A stretch of 64,000 nucleotides of DNA from Scandinavium sp036409475 (GTDB taxonomy: Bacteria; Pseudomonadota; Gammaproteobacteria; Enterobacterales; Enterobacteriaceae). The notes beneath the pieces are model-generated. The model ran no database searches. It saw nothing but the letters and a program-made list of their open reading frames with translations, and was not told the origin of the DNA. The stretch covers positions 1-64,000 of the forward strand of contig NZ_JAYRCK010000025.1 of assembly GCF_036409475.1 (NCBI RefSeq), written 5' to 3'. The first letter of the stretch is position 1. Each line of letters starts with the position of its first letter. Positions 48,005-56,680 of the stretch are shown here, one piece after another. The position numbers and the translations under genes were made by a program.

Positions 48005-51000
48005 TTTGTCGCCTCCTGAACCTGATCGTTGCCTTCGTCATCCAGCCAGTTAATGTTTTTCATTTTGCGGATCATGATGAACTCGTCGCGGTTCGAGCCG
48101 ACGGTACCGTAGTAGTTAAAACTCCACGCCAGTTGCGCGTAGCCGCCAATCATGTGTGTTGGTTTCGGGCAGATGCGGGTGACGGAGTTGTGAATGCCGC
48201 CGCGTCGCCCGGTCACTTCTGAACCTGGGATATTCATGATGCGTTCCTGCGCGTGGTACATCATCGTCATGCCCGGCGGAATACGCTGGCTGACGACGGC
48301 ACGGGCGGTAAGGGCACCGTTAGCGTTAAAGGCTTCAATCCAGTCGTTATCAGCAATGCCCAGCTCTTTAGCGTCGGTTTCACTCAGCCAGACAATTGGC
48401 CCGCCGCGTGACAGCGTCAGCATCAGCAGGTTTTCGCTGTAGGTGGAGTGAATGCCCCATTTTTGGTGCGGCGTCAGGAAGTTGAGCGCTTTTTCCGGGA
48501 AGCCATTTGGCGGGATTTCGTGCATCTGGCTGACGCTACGCGTGTCGATAGGCGGGCGATAGGCCACCAGGCTTTCGCCAAAGGCACGCATCCACAGGTG
48601 ATCCTGATAAAGCTGCTGACGCCCGGACAAGGTGCGCCATGGGATCAGCTCATGAACGTTGGTATAACCGGCGTTGTAGGAAACGTGTTCGCTCTCAAGC
48701 CCCGACCACGTTGGGCTGGAGATGATTTTGCGCGGCTGGGCGACAATATCGCGGAAGCGAATTTTCTCGTCTTCTTTGTTCAGCGCCAGATGGGTGTGCT
48801 CACGCCCGGTGATTTTGCCCAGCGCTTCCCAGGCTTTCACCGCCACCTGGCCGTTGGTTTCCGGGGCGAGGGCGAGGATCACTTCGGAGGCATCAATCGC
48901 CGTTTCAATGCGCGGGCGGCCTTTCGCCGGGCCATCAAGCTTGACGTAATTGAGTTTGCCGAGGAAATCGACTTCGTTTTGAGTGTTCCACGAGATGCCT
49001 TTGCCGCCGTTACCGAGTTTGTCCATCAATGGGCCAAGCGAAGTGAAACGCTCGTAGGTTGCCGGATAATCACGCTCGACGACCGCAATATTCGGCCCGG
49101 TTTTCCCCGGCACGTACTCGCATTCACCTTTGCGCCAGTCTGCCACTTCGAACGGCTGAGACAGCTCTGCGGGCGAATCGTGAAGCAGGGGCGTTAACAC
49201 CACATCGGTTTCAGTGCCGAGGTGGCCGACGCAAACCTGCGAGAAGGCTTTGGCGATGCCTTTGTAGATTTCCCAGTCGCTTTTTGCTTCCCACGCCGGG
49301 TCGACTGCCGCAGAAAGCGGGTGAATAAACGGATGCATATCCGAGGTATTCATGTCGTCTTTTTCATACCAGGTGGCGGTCGGCAGGACAATATCGGAGA
49401 ACATACAGGTGCTCGACATCCTGAAATCAAGCGTCACCAGCAGATCAAGCTTGCCTTCAATCGCCGCCGTCTGCCACTCAACTTCTTCCGGTTTGACGTC
49501 ATCGCTTTCGCCCAGCGCATCGCCCTGAATGCCGCTCTCGGTGCCGAGCAAATATTTCAGCAGATATTCGTGGCCTTTCCCGGACGAGCCCAGCAGATTC
49601 GAACGCCAGACAAACAGATTGCGCGGGTGGTTTTTGCCGCTGTCCGGTTGTTCACAGGCCATGCGGATATCGCCCGATTTCAGCGCCTGCGCGGTGTATT
49701 CCGCAGGGCTAACGCCAGCCGAGTCAGCCCGCTCTTTTATCGACAGCGGGTTGAGGTTGAGTTGCGGAGCAGAAGGCAGCCAGCCCATGCGTTCGGCCCG
49801 CACATTGAAGTCGATAAGATGGCCGGTGAACTTGCTTTCGTCGGCTAACGGCGAAAGCAGCTCTTTGGCGGTGAGTTTTTCATAGCGCCACTGGCTGGAG
49901 TGGTTGTAGAAGTAAGACGTGCTGTTCATCTGGCGCGGTGGACGGTTCCAGTCCAGTGCAAACGCCAAAGGTAACCAACCGGTCTGTGGACGCAGTTTTT
50001 CCTGACCGACGTAGTGCGCCCAGCCGCCGCCGCTTTGCCCGACACAGCCGCAGAAGATCAGCATGTTGATCATCCCGCGGTAGTTCATGTCCATGTGATA
50101 CCAGTGGTTCACGCCAGCGCCGAGAATAATCATCGAGCGACCATGCGTTTTATGCGCGGTATCAGCAAACTCGCGGGCGATCTGCGCGATATGGTATTGC
50201 GGCACGCCGGTAATTTGTTCCGCCCAGGCTGGCGTGTAGGCTTTGACTTCGCTGAAGTCTTTCGAGGCAAGCGGATCGTCCAGCCCGCGATCAAGGCCGT
50301 AGTTTGCCAGAATCAGGTCATACACGCTGACCACCAGACCCGAAGAGCCATCCGCCATCGTGAGCTGTTTAGCCGGGAGCTGGCGAACCAGAATCGGATC
50401 CTGCTTCACGCTACGGAAATGCGGGTTTTCATTGCCGCCAAAGTAGGGGAACGCCACGCCAACCACGCTGTCGTGATTGCTGAGCAGAGAGAGTTGCAGT
50501 TCGGTTTCCGTGCCTGCCGCCAGCGATTCAAGGTTCCATTTGCCTTGCTCACCCCAGCGAAAACCAATCGCGCCATTCGGCACCACCAACTCGCCAGACG
50601 TGGTGAATGCCACGGTTTTCCACTGCGGATTGTTGCTTTCGCCGAGGTTATCCACCAAATCGGAAGCGCGCAGCATGCGGCCTGGCACATAGCTGCCGTC
50701 ATCGCGGCTATCGAGTTGCACCAGCATTGGCATGTCGGTGTAGCGGCGCGCGTAGTTGAGGAAATAGTCACTCGGGTTATCGAGGTGGAATTCTTTGAGG
50801 ATCACATGGCCCATTGCCATCGCCAACGCACTGTCAGTGCCTTGCTTCGGTGCCAGCCACTGGTCGCTGAGTTTCGCCACTTCTGAGAAGTCTGGCGTAA
50901 TGGCGATGGTTTTGGTGCCTTTGTAGCGCACTTCGGTGAAGAAGTGTGCATCCGGCGTGCGCGTCTGCGGCACGTTTGAGCCCCAGGCGATGATGTAGGA

Positions 51001-51741
51001 AGAGTTATACCAGTCGGCCGATTCCGGCACGTCCGTCTGTTCGCCCCAGGTCATCGGTGAGGCGGGCGGCAGGTCGCAATACCAGTCGTAAAAACTCAGA
51101 CAGGTGCCGCCAAGCAACGAGAGATAACGCGTGCCTGCGGCATAAGACACCATCGACATAGCCGGAATGGGCGAAAAGCCCGCCACGCGATCCGGGCCGT
51201 AGTGCTTAATCGTCCAGACGTTAGCCGCGGCAATCAGCTGGTTGAGCTCCTGCCAGTTGGAACGCACAAAGCCGCCATGGCCACGCGCCTGTTTGTATTT
51301 TTTGCATTTTTCCGGGTCTTGCATGATGGCATTCCACGCATTCACCGGGTCATTGTGTTGCTCCAGCGCTTCACGCCACATCGAGATCAGGCTTTTACGG
51401 ATCAGCGGATACTTCAGACGGTTGGCACTGTACAAATACCAGGAGTAGCTTGCTCCACGCGGGCAGCCGCGAGGTTCATGATTGGGGAGGTCAGGGCGCG
51501 TGCGAGGATAATCTGTTTGTTGGGTTTCCCAGGTCACCAGCCCATTTTTGACGTAAATCTTCCAGCTGCAGGAGCCGGTGCAGTTTACGCCGTGGGTGGA
51601 ACGAACAATTTTGTCGAACTGCCAGCGCTGGCGGTAGCTGTCTTCCCAGTCGCGGTTGGTGTTGTAAACCTGACCGTGGCCGTTAGCGAAGCTGTCGCCT
51701 TTTTGCTTAAAGTAGCGAAAGCGATCGAGGAGTTTGCTCAT
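48001..51741 (-). CDS. narZ: Nitrate reductase Z alpha (catalytic) subunit NarZ
   Basis: A 1246-residue molybdopterin oxidoreductase of NarG type, cytoplasm-facing. The FS0 cluster region is STHGVNCTGSCSWKIYV with a histidine ligand, followed by PRGCPRGASYSWY. The segment NSSYIIAWGSNVPQTRTPDA holds the expected aspartate ligand region of molybdenum, and MLIFCGCVGQSGGGWAHYVG is typical of bis-MGD binding. It reduces nitrate to nitrite. Assignment to the Z rather than A isoenzyme rests on linkage to narU and fdnGHI. Confidence 0.95.
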   Translation of the reverse strand: MSKLLDRFRYFKQKGDSFANGHGQVYNTNRDWEDSYRQRWQFDKIVRSTHGVNCTGSCSWKIYVKNGLVTWETQQTDYPRTRPDLPNHEPRGCPRGASYSWYLYSANRLKYPLIRKSLISMWREALEQHNDPVNAWNAIMQDPEKCKKYKQARGHGGFVRSNWQELNQLIAAANVWTIKHYGPDRVAGFSPIPAMSMVSYAAGTRYLSLLGGTCLSFYDWYCDLPPASPMTWGEQTDVPESADWYNSSYIIAWGSNVPQTRTPDAHFFTEVRYKGTKTIAITPDFSEVAKLSDQWLAPKQGTDSALAMAMGHVILKEFHLDNPSDYFLNYARRYTDMPMLVQLDSRDDGSYVPGRMLRASDLVDNLGESNNPQWKTVAFTTSGELVVPNGAIGFRWGEQGKWNLESLAAGTETELQLSLLSNHDSVVGVAFPYFGGNENPHFRSVKQDPILVRQLPAKQLTMADGSSGLVVSVYDLILANYGLDRGLDDPLASKDFSEVKAYTPAWAEQITGVPQYHIAQIAREFADTAHKTHGRSMIILGAGVNHWYHMDMNYRGMINMLIFCGCVGQSGGGWAHYVGQEKLRPQTGWLPLAFALDWNRPPRQMNSTSYFYNHSSQWRYEKLTAKELLSPLADESKFTGHLIDFNVRAERMGWLPSAPQLNLNPLSIKERADSAGVSPAEYTAQALKSGDIRMACEQPDSGKNHPRNLFVWRSNLLGSSGKGHEYLLKYLLGTESGIQGDALGESDDVKPEEVEWQTAAIEGKLDLLVTLDFRMSSTCMFSDIVLPTATWYEKDDMNTSDMHPFIHPLSAAVDPAWEAKSDWEIYKGIAKAFSQVCVGHLGTETDVVLTPLLHDSPAELSQPFEVADWRKGECEYVPGKTGPNIAVVERDYPATYERFTSLGPLMDKLGNGGKGISWNTQNEVDFLGKLNYVKLDGPAKGRPRIETAIDASEVILALAPETNGQVAVKAWEALGKITGREHTHLALNKEDEKIRFRDIVAQPRKIISSPTWSGLESEHVSYNAGYTNVHELIPWRTLSGRQQLYQDHLWMRAFGESLVAYRPPIDTRSVSQMHEIPPNGFPEKALNFLTPHQKWGIHSTYSENLLMLTLSRGGPIVWLSETDAKELGIADNDWIEAFNANGALTARAVVSQRIPPGMTMMYHAQERIMNIPGSEVTGRRGGIHNSVTRICPKPTHMIGGYAQLAWSFNYYGTVGSNRDEFIMIRKMKNINWLDDEGNDQVQEATK

Positions 51742-51766
51742 GACATTGCTCCGTTGTGTAATTGCC

Positions 51767-51843
51767 GGGCGGCACGGTGTTTGCCCGGCCTACAAAAGAT
51801 TCGTACGGTTTGTAGGCCCGGCAAATGAAATGCCGCCGGGCAT
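51767..51843. repeat. REP/BIME-type palindromic repeat
   Basis: GCCGGGCGGC ... TTTGCCCGGCCTACAAA and, inverted, TTTGTAGGCCCGGCAAA ... GCCGCCGGGC: two head-to-head REP units filling the narU-narZ gap. It may stabilise the narU message. Confidence 0.88.
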
Positions 51844-51847
51844 GAGA

Positions 51848-53239
51848 TTAGGCTTTTGGCGCTTTACGGCGGCCATAAACCAGCCAGGTGACCAGCACGC
51901 AGACGATGTAGAACACCAGAAACACCTTCATTGCGCCGACGGGGGAACCGGTCATCGCCAGCGAGGTCCCGAAGGCTTTCGGGATGAAGAAGCCGCCGAC
52001 TGCGCCGATGGCAGAGATAAACCCGAGCGCGGCCGCCGTATCGGTCACGGCTTCCTGTTGCGCTTGTTCATCGCTGCCGCCGCGCTGTTTCACGCGGGCA
52101 ATAGTTATCTGGCGAAAGATGATGGCGATCATCTGGAAGGTGGAGCCGCTGCCAAGCCCGGCGGTGAGGAACAGCCCCATAAACACCAGGTAGAAGAAGG
52201 TGAAGTTGCCCGGTGAATTACCGCCTGGCAGCGTGAGGAACAGCAGGGCGCTGAACAACGCCATAAAGACGAAGTTCACCAGCGTGACTTTGACGCCGCC
52301 GAGTCTGTCGGAAATAAACCCGCCTGCTGAGCGTGCCAGTGCGCCGATGAACGGGCCGAAGAAGGCCAGTTTGAGGATATTCACATCAGGGAACTGGGTT
52401 TTCGCCAGCATCGCAAAGCCTGCGGAGAAACCGATAAACGAGCCGAATGTCGCCAGGTAAAGCAGGGCGAGGATCCACATATGAAGACGACCCAGCACCG
52501 GCAATTGTTCTGCTACCGAAGCCTTAGAGCTGGCGATATCGTTCATGCCAAACCAGGCGGCGAGGGTGGCAATCAGCAGCAGCGGAGCCCAAATCCAGGC
52601 GGCGTTTGTCAGCCACAAGGTTGAGCCATCCTCCTGTGGCACACCGTGTACGCCAAGGAACGTAAAGATCGGCAGGAAAATGACCACCGGAGCGGCCATT
52701 TGCATCACGCTAACCCCTAAGTTGCCGAGGCCGCCGTTAATGCCTAATGCGCCACCCTGACGGGCTTTTGGGAAGAAGAAACTGATATTTCCCATGCTTG
52801 AGGCGAAGTTGGCACCAGCGAAACCACACAGCAACGCGATGACAATAAATACTCCGTATGGGGTATTAGGGTTTTGAATCGCAATGCCCAGCCAGACACA
52901 CGGAATAATCAAAATAACGGTACTTAATACCGTCCAGTAGCGCCCACCAAATAAGGGCACCATAAAGGAGTAGGGCACGCGTAATATTGCCCCGGAAAGC
53001 GAAGGTAAAGCGGTTAATAGAAACAGCTGATCGGTGGTGAAATTAAAACCGACTTTATTGAGATTGACCGCAACTGCGCTGAACAGCATCCACACGCAGA
53101 ACGCCAACAGCAGACAAGCCACGGAAATCCAGAGATTTCGCCGGGCGATGGCCTGGCCTTTGTTCTCCCAAAAGCCCGGATTCTCAGGCCGCCAGTCTTG
53201 TAAAAGGTAATGATTTTTCTTCTCATCTTGTTGTGACAT
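51848..53239 (-). CDS. narU: Nitrate/nitrite transporter NarU
   Basis: A 463-residue major facilitator with twelve helices, highly similar to E. coli NarU. RVPYSFMVPLFGGRYWTVLS and the nitrate signature GFAGANFASSMGNISFFFP (and its repeat GLGSGSTFQMIAIIFRQ) are clear. It exchanges nitrate and nitrite across the inner membrane. First gene of the narUZYWV unit, separated from narZ by a REP pair. Confidence 0.94.
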   Translation of the reverse strand: MSQQDEKKNHYLLQDWRPENPGFWENKGQAIARRNLWISVACLLLAFCVWMLFSAVAVNLNKVGFNFTTDQLFLLTALPSLSGAILRVPYSFMVPLFGGRYWTVLSTVILIIPCVWLGIAIQNPNTPYGVFIVIALLCGFAGANFASSMGNISFFFPKARQGGALGINGGLGNLGVSVMQMAAPVVIFLPIFTFLGVHGVPQEDGSTLWLTNAAWIWAPLLLIATLAAWFGMNDIASSKASVAEQLPVLGRLHMWILALLYLATFGSFIGFSAGFAMLAKTQFPDVNILKLAFFGPFIGALARSAGGFISDRLGGVKVTLVNFVFMALFSALLFLTLPGGNSPGNFTFFYLVFMGLFLTAGLGSGSTFQMIAIIFRQITIARVKQRGGSDEQAQQEAVTDTAAALGFISAIGAVGGFFIPKAFGTSLAMTGSPVGAMKVFLVFYIVCVLVTWLVYGRRKAPKA

Positions 53240-53350
53240 ATCGCCCTCGTTTGCACCAGTACGTTATGAAAAATAAGCAAAAAGAGTTCGCCAGAAACGA
53301 TTGCTCCGGGAAAAATAAGTCTTTTTAGAGTGTTGTGAATGAAGGATAGA

Positions 53351-53382
53351 TAAAAAAGCGCCACCCCGCGAATGGGGCGCTA
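53351..53382 (-). terminator. Terminator after smvR
   Basis: Read leftward, AGCGCCCC pairs with GGGGTGGCGCT around ATTCGC, followed by six T. Confidence 0.7.
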
Positions 53383-53418
53383 ATATCGTGGCGCTTAAGT
53401 GTTACTAATTGTAAGTTG

Positions 53419-53994
53419 TTAAAATAATTCCAGCTCAATAAGATGATGCAGGTGGCGGCTAAAAGCGGCATCGTCAACTTCTGCCATGCCCAGCACATAT
53501 ATCCCGTCGAGCCCGCAAACTAATGATATTAAACGCCAGGCGATATTTTCGGCGCTGTCACGTAAGGTGAATTCTTTTGCACGTTGACCCGAAAGGATCA
53601 GCTTTACGGCTTCGCCATGCCACATCGACATCGTCAGCAGGTAAGCGCCTTTGATTTCGGCGTCACTGTCTGCCAGCAACTGCGCCTGTCGCCAAAGACG
53701 AATATAAGGTTCAAGCCGTCGATCTTCGCTGCCCAGCATCGAAAACAAACGATCGCGCCAGCTGGCGTTTTCCGGCACCAGCGGCAGGGCCATCATCTCT
53801 TCAATCAGCCGGACAAACGCCTGGGATTTCAGCTCTCCTGAAGAGGTGAAGTGATGGTGGACCTGACCGGCAGCAATGCCCGCCCGGCTGGCGATGTTGC
53901 GCACGGTCATCGCCGAAAACCCTTCTTCAAGTGCCACTTTCATGGCGGCCAACATGATGGTTTCGCGACGCTCTTCTCGGTTCAGATAGCTCAT
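53419..53994 (-). CDS. smvR: TetR-family repressor SmvR
   Basis: A 191-residue TetR regulator. The N-terminal helix-turn-helix is MTVRNIASRAGIAAGQVHHH (about 24-43), followed by a helical ligand domain. Divergent from smvA across a 118-bp region with a palindromic CTGGACAAG operator. In related enterobacteria SmvR represses smvA, and its loss raises tolerance to chlorhexidine and other cationic biocides. Confidence 0.88.
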   Translation of the reverse strand: MSYLNREERRETIMLAAMKVALEEGFSAMTVRNIASRAGIAAGQVHHHFTSSGELKSQAFVRLIEEMMALPLVPENASWRDRLFSMLGSEDRRLEPYIRLWRQAQLLADSDAEIKGAYLLTMSMWHGEAVKLILSGQRAKEFTLRDSAENIAWRLISLVCGLDGIYVLGMAEVDDAAFSRHLHHLIELELF

Positions 53995-54036
53995 AGTTTC
54001 AGTCCCTGAGGGTAACCAAACGATAATAACAAAAAG

Positions 54037-54088
54037 CTGGACAAGCGTTCAACTCTCAAGCAGGATCGCAATCTGGACAAGTGTCCAG
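54037..54088. promoter_or_regulatory. Probable SmvR operator
   Basis: A near-perfect palindrome CTGGACAAGTGTCCAG (54073-54088) and an imperfect copy CTGGACAAGCGTTCAA (54037-54052), 36 bp apart, lie between smvR and smvA. Confidence 0.7.
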
Positions 54089-54112
54089 TTCTGTTCAAAA
54101 GAGGGAAAGAGT

Positions 54113-55606
54113 ATGTTTCGTCAATGGTTAACGTTGATTGCTATTGTGCTGGTCTATATCCCGGTAGCGATTGATGCCACGGTGTTGCACGTTGCTGCGC
54201 CCACGCTGAGCGTTCAGCTGGGGGCCAGTGGCAATGAGCTGCTGTGGATCATTGATATCTATTCGCTGGTGATGGCCGGGATGGTACTGCCGATGGGCGC
54301 ACTGGGCGACCGCATTGGCTTCAAGCGATTATTGCTGTTGGGCAGCGGCCTGTTTGGTCTGGCTTCACTGGCGGCAGCGTTTGCCGGTAATGCGGAATGG
54401 CTGATTGCGGCTCGTGCGCTGTTGGCTGTCGGCGCGGCGATGATTGTTCCGGCGACACTCGCTGGCATTCGTAATACGTTCAGCGAGGCCAAACATCGCA
54501 ATATGGCGCTCGGGATGTGGGCGGCTGTGGGTTCAGGTGGCGCAGCGTTTGGCCCGCTAATCGGCGGTATTGTGCTGGAGCACTTCTGGTGGGGCGCAGT
54601 GTTCCTGATCAACGTGCCTATCGTGGTGCTGGTGATGGCTCTGAGTGCTCGCGTTGTACCGCCGCAGCCAGGGCGTCGTGAGCAGCCGCTGAATATCAGT
54701 CACGCGCTGATGTTGATTGTGGCTATTTTGCTGCTGGTGTGGAGCGCCAAAACGGCCATGAAAGGGGTCATCGCGCTGTGGATTGTCGGTCTGGTTCTGC
54801 TGTTTGGCGCATCGTTGCTGACGGCTTTCGTGCGTATTCAGCTAAACGCTCGCACACCGATGATCGACATGCGCCTGTTCACCCATCGCATCATTCTTAG
54901 CGGGGTGATGATGGCGGTGACGGCAATGATTACCCTGGTTGGGTTCGAGTTGCTGATGGCGCAAGAATTACAGTTTGTGCACGGCAAAACGCCGTTTGAG
55001 GCCGGGTTATTCATGCTGCCGCTGATGCTGGCAAGTGGATTTAGCGGCCCGATTGCGGGTGTGTTGGTTTCACGCCTTGGTCTGCGTCAGGTTGCGACCG
55101 GCGGCATGGCGCTGAGTGCGGTGAGTTTCCTTGGGCTGTCGATGACGAACTTCACTACCCAGCAATGGCAGGCGTGGGGGCTGATGACACTTCTCGGTTT
55201 TAGTGCCGCCAGCGCCTTACTGGCTTCTACTGCCGCCATTATGGCTGCCGCACCGAAAGAAAAAGCGGCGGCTGCTGGGGCCATCGAAACGATGGCGTAT
55301 GAACTTGGTGCCGGGTTGGGTATTGCGTTGTTCGGCTTGATTCTGACCCGAAGCTACAGCGCGTCGATTCTGTTACCGAATGCACTCAGCGCTGAAGCGG
55401 CAAACCGGGCGGGTTCGTCGATTGGTGAAGCCATGCAGTTAGCGCAAACACTGACGCCTGAGCTGGCGGATTCCGTGGTGTATGCCGCGAAAACGGCCTT
55501 TATCACCTCACACAGCGTGGCGCTGTTCAGTGCCGGTTCGATGATGCTGCTTCTGGCGGTGGGCATCTGGTTTGGACTGGCAAAAGTTCGCCAGTCCGTC
55601 GCCTGA
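54113..55606 (+). CDS. smvA: Cationic biocide efflux pump SmvA
   Basis: A 497-residue major facilitator of the 14-helix DHA2 (QacA-like) family, starting MFRQWLTLIAIVLVYIPVAI. Motif A (LGDRIGFKRLLLLG) and motif C-like AAVGSGGAAFGPLIGG are present. It exports methyl viologen and quaternary ammonium compounds, acriflavine-type dyes and chlorhexidine in related species. Convergent with yddG, which ends at the next base. Confidence 0.92.
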   Translation: MFRQWLTLIAIVLVYIPVAIDATVLHVAAPTLSVQLGASGNELLWIIDIYSLVMAGMVLPMGALGDRIGFKRLLLLGSGLFGLASLAAAFAGNAEWLIAARALLAVGAAMIVPATLAGIRNTFSEAKHRNMALGMWAAVGSGGAAFGPLIGGIVLEHFWWGAVFLINVPIVVLVMALSARVVPPQPGRREQPLNISHALMLIVAILLLVWSAKTAMKGVIALWIVGLVLLFGASLLTAFVRIQLNARTPMIDMRLFTHRIILSGVMMAVTAMITLVGFELLMAQELQFVHGKTPFEAGLFMLPLMLASGFSGPIAGVLVSRLGLRQVATGGMALSAVSFLGLSMTNFTTQQWQAWGLMTLLGFSAASALLASTAAIMAAAPKEKAAAAGAIETMAYELGAGLGIALFGLILTRSYSASILLPNALSAEAANRAGSSIGEAMQLAQTLTPELADSVVYAAKTAFITSHSVALFSAGSMMLLLAVGIWFGLAKVRQSVA

Positions 55607-56488
55607 TCAACTGTGGCGAGTCGCTGCCCAACATAACAAGGAGCCTGCGCAGACCATGCAGGCTCCTTGCCAGAACGCCCATGAGAGCGGGGCACTCAGC
55701 AGGAAAGAAGCCAGGGCTGAAGAAAGCACTGGCGTGAAATAAGACCCAACAGCCAGCAGGCTGACGTTGCCGTGCAAAATGCCTATGTTCCATGCCGCAT
55801 AGGCGATACCGAGCGACAGGGCGCACATCACCAGTTTGATGACCACAGGCCAGCTGAACACCATCGGCGGCTGCGGGCTGGAAAAATACTGTATCCACAG
55901 GCTGAGGCCAGTCAGCAATACAAACAGCGTAATGCCGTTTTTGCCTTTGGCGTATTTGGCAGTCACCGTGCAATACGCCGCCCAGATAAACGCCCCGACG
56001 AAAGCCAGAATATAACTCAGCGGACTGCTGGCGATATTCTGTTTAATTTCCGCCAGGTTCAGACCTTCCTTACCGCCTAATACCCAACTGACGCCCAGCA
56101 GCGAAAGCAATAACCCTGGGATTACCCACCAACGCGCTTTTTGCCCGTTAAAGAGAATCGCAAAGGCAATTGTCAGGCTGGGCCAGAGGTAATTGACCAT
56201 GCCCACTTCAATCGCCTGCTGCCGTGTGGCGGCGTAGCCCAGCGAGAGCGCAAGGCAAATTTCATAGCTGACGAACAGCACGCAGCCAGCTAGCAGATAG
56301 CGCGGGGAAAAGGTTCTGAGTTTTGGAAAACCGACGGTGACCAACAGCAGTAAACCGCTGCAGGTGTAGATAGCCGCCGCGCCACCGACAGGGCCGAGGC
56401 CTTCGGAAACGCCGCGAATAAGGCCGACCATGCTGCTCCACAGCAAAATGGCGATGAGCCCAATGGAAGTTGCTCTGTTTTTAGTCAT
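55607..56488 (-). CDS. yddG: Aromatic amino acid exporter YddG
   Basis: A 293-residue DMT-superfamily protein with ten helices, two EamA repeats, starting MTKNRATSIGLIAILLWSSM at 56488, which matches E. coli YddG in length. LGYAATRQQAIEVGMVNYLW and GILHGNVSLLAVGSYFTPVL are the conserved repeat segments. It exports aromatic amino acids; in Salmonella it also influences methyl viologen resistance, like its neighbour smvA. Divergent from fdnG. Confidence 0.93.
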   Translation of the reverse strand: MTKNRATSIGLIAILLWSSMVGLIRGVSEGLGPVGGAAAIYTCSGLLLLVTVGFPKLRTFSPRYLLAGCVLFVSYEICLALSLGYAATRQQAIEVGMVNYLWPSLTIAFAILFNGQKARWWVIPGLLLSLLGVSWVLGGKEGLNLAEIKQNIASSPLSYILAFVGAFIWAAYCTVTAKYAKGKNGITLFVLLTGLSLWIQYFSSPQPPMVFSWPVVIKLVMCALSLGIAYAAWNIGILHGNVSLLAVGSYFTPVLSSALASFLLSAPLSWAFWQGACMVCAGSLLCWAATRHS

Positions 56489-56542
56489 TGGAAAGGTGAA
56501 AGCTGAAAATAGGCAGGCCATGTTTATAGCATCCCAACGCGA

Positions 56543-56558
56543 TAATCCCTAAGGATTA
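56543..56558. promoter_or_regulatory. NarL/NarP-like 7-2-7 site upstream of fdnG
   Basis: TAATCCC-TA-AGGATTA is an inverted pair of heptamers close to the TACYYMT consensus with 2-bp spacing. It lies about 62 bp upstream of the FNR-like site, which is the spacing expected from nitrate activation of E. coli fdnG. Confidence 0.5.
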
Positions 56559-56605
56559 CAAAATTTTGTCATTCATGACTATTAATGGGGCGCTGGCAGA
56601 AGAGA

Positions 56606-56619
56606 TTGATTTGACGCAA
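56606..56619 (+). promoter_or_regulatory. FNR-like site upstream of fdnG
   Basis: TTGATTTGACGCAA has a perfect left half-site TTGAT and a weak right half. Its position, 62 bp before the start codon, suits an FNR-activated promoter. Confidence 0.5.
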
Positions 56620-56680
56620 AAAGTGAGACGGCCCCGGTGCTATTTTTCCGCCAGTTTTGTCCTACAACAACGAGGGAAAA

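Noticed and set aside
46976..48019. Long open frame opposite narY
   Set aside because: It is the antisense shadow of a GC-rich, highly conserved gene; no ribosome-binding site or recognisable protein.
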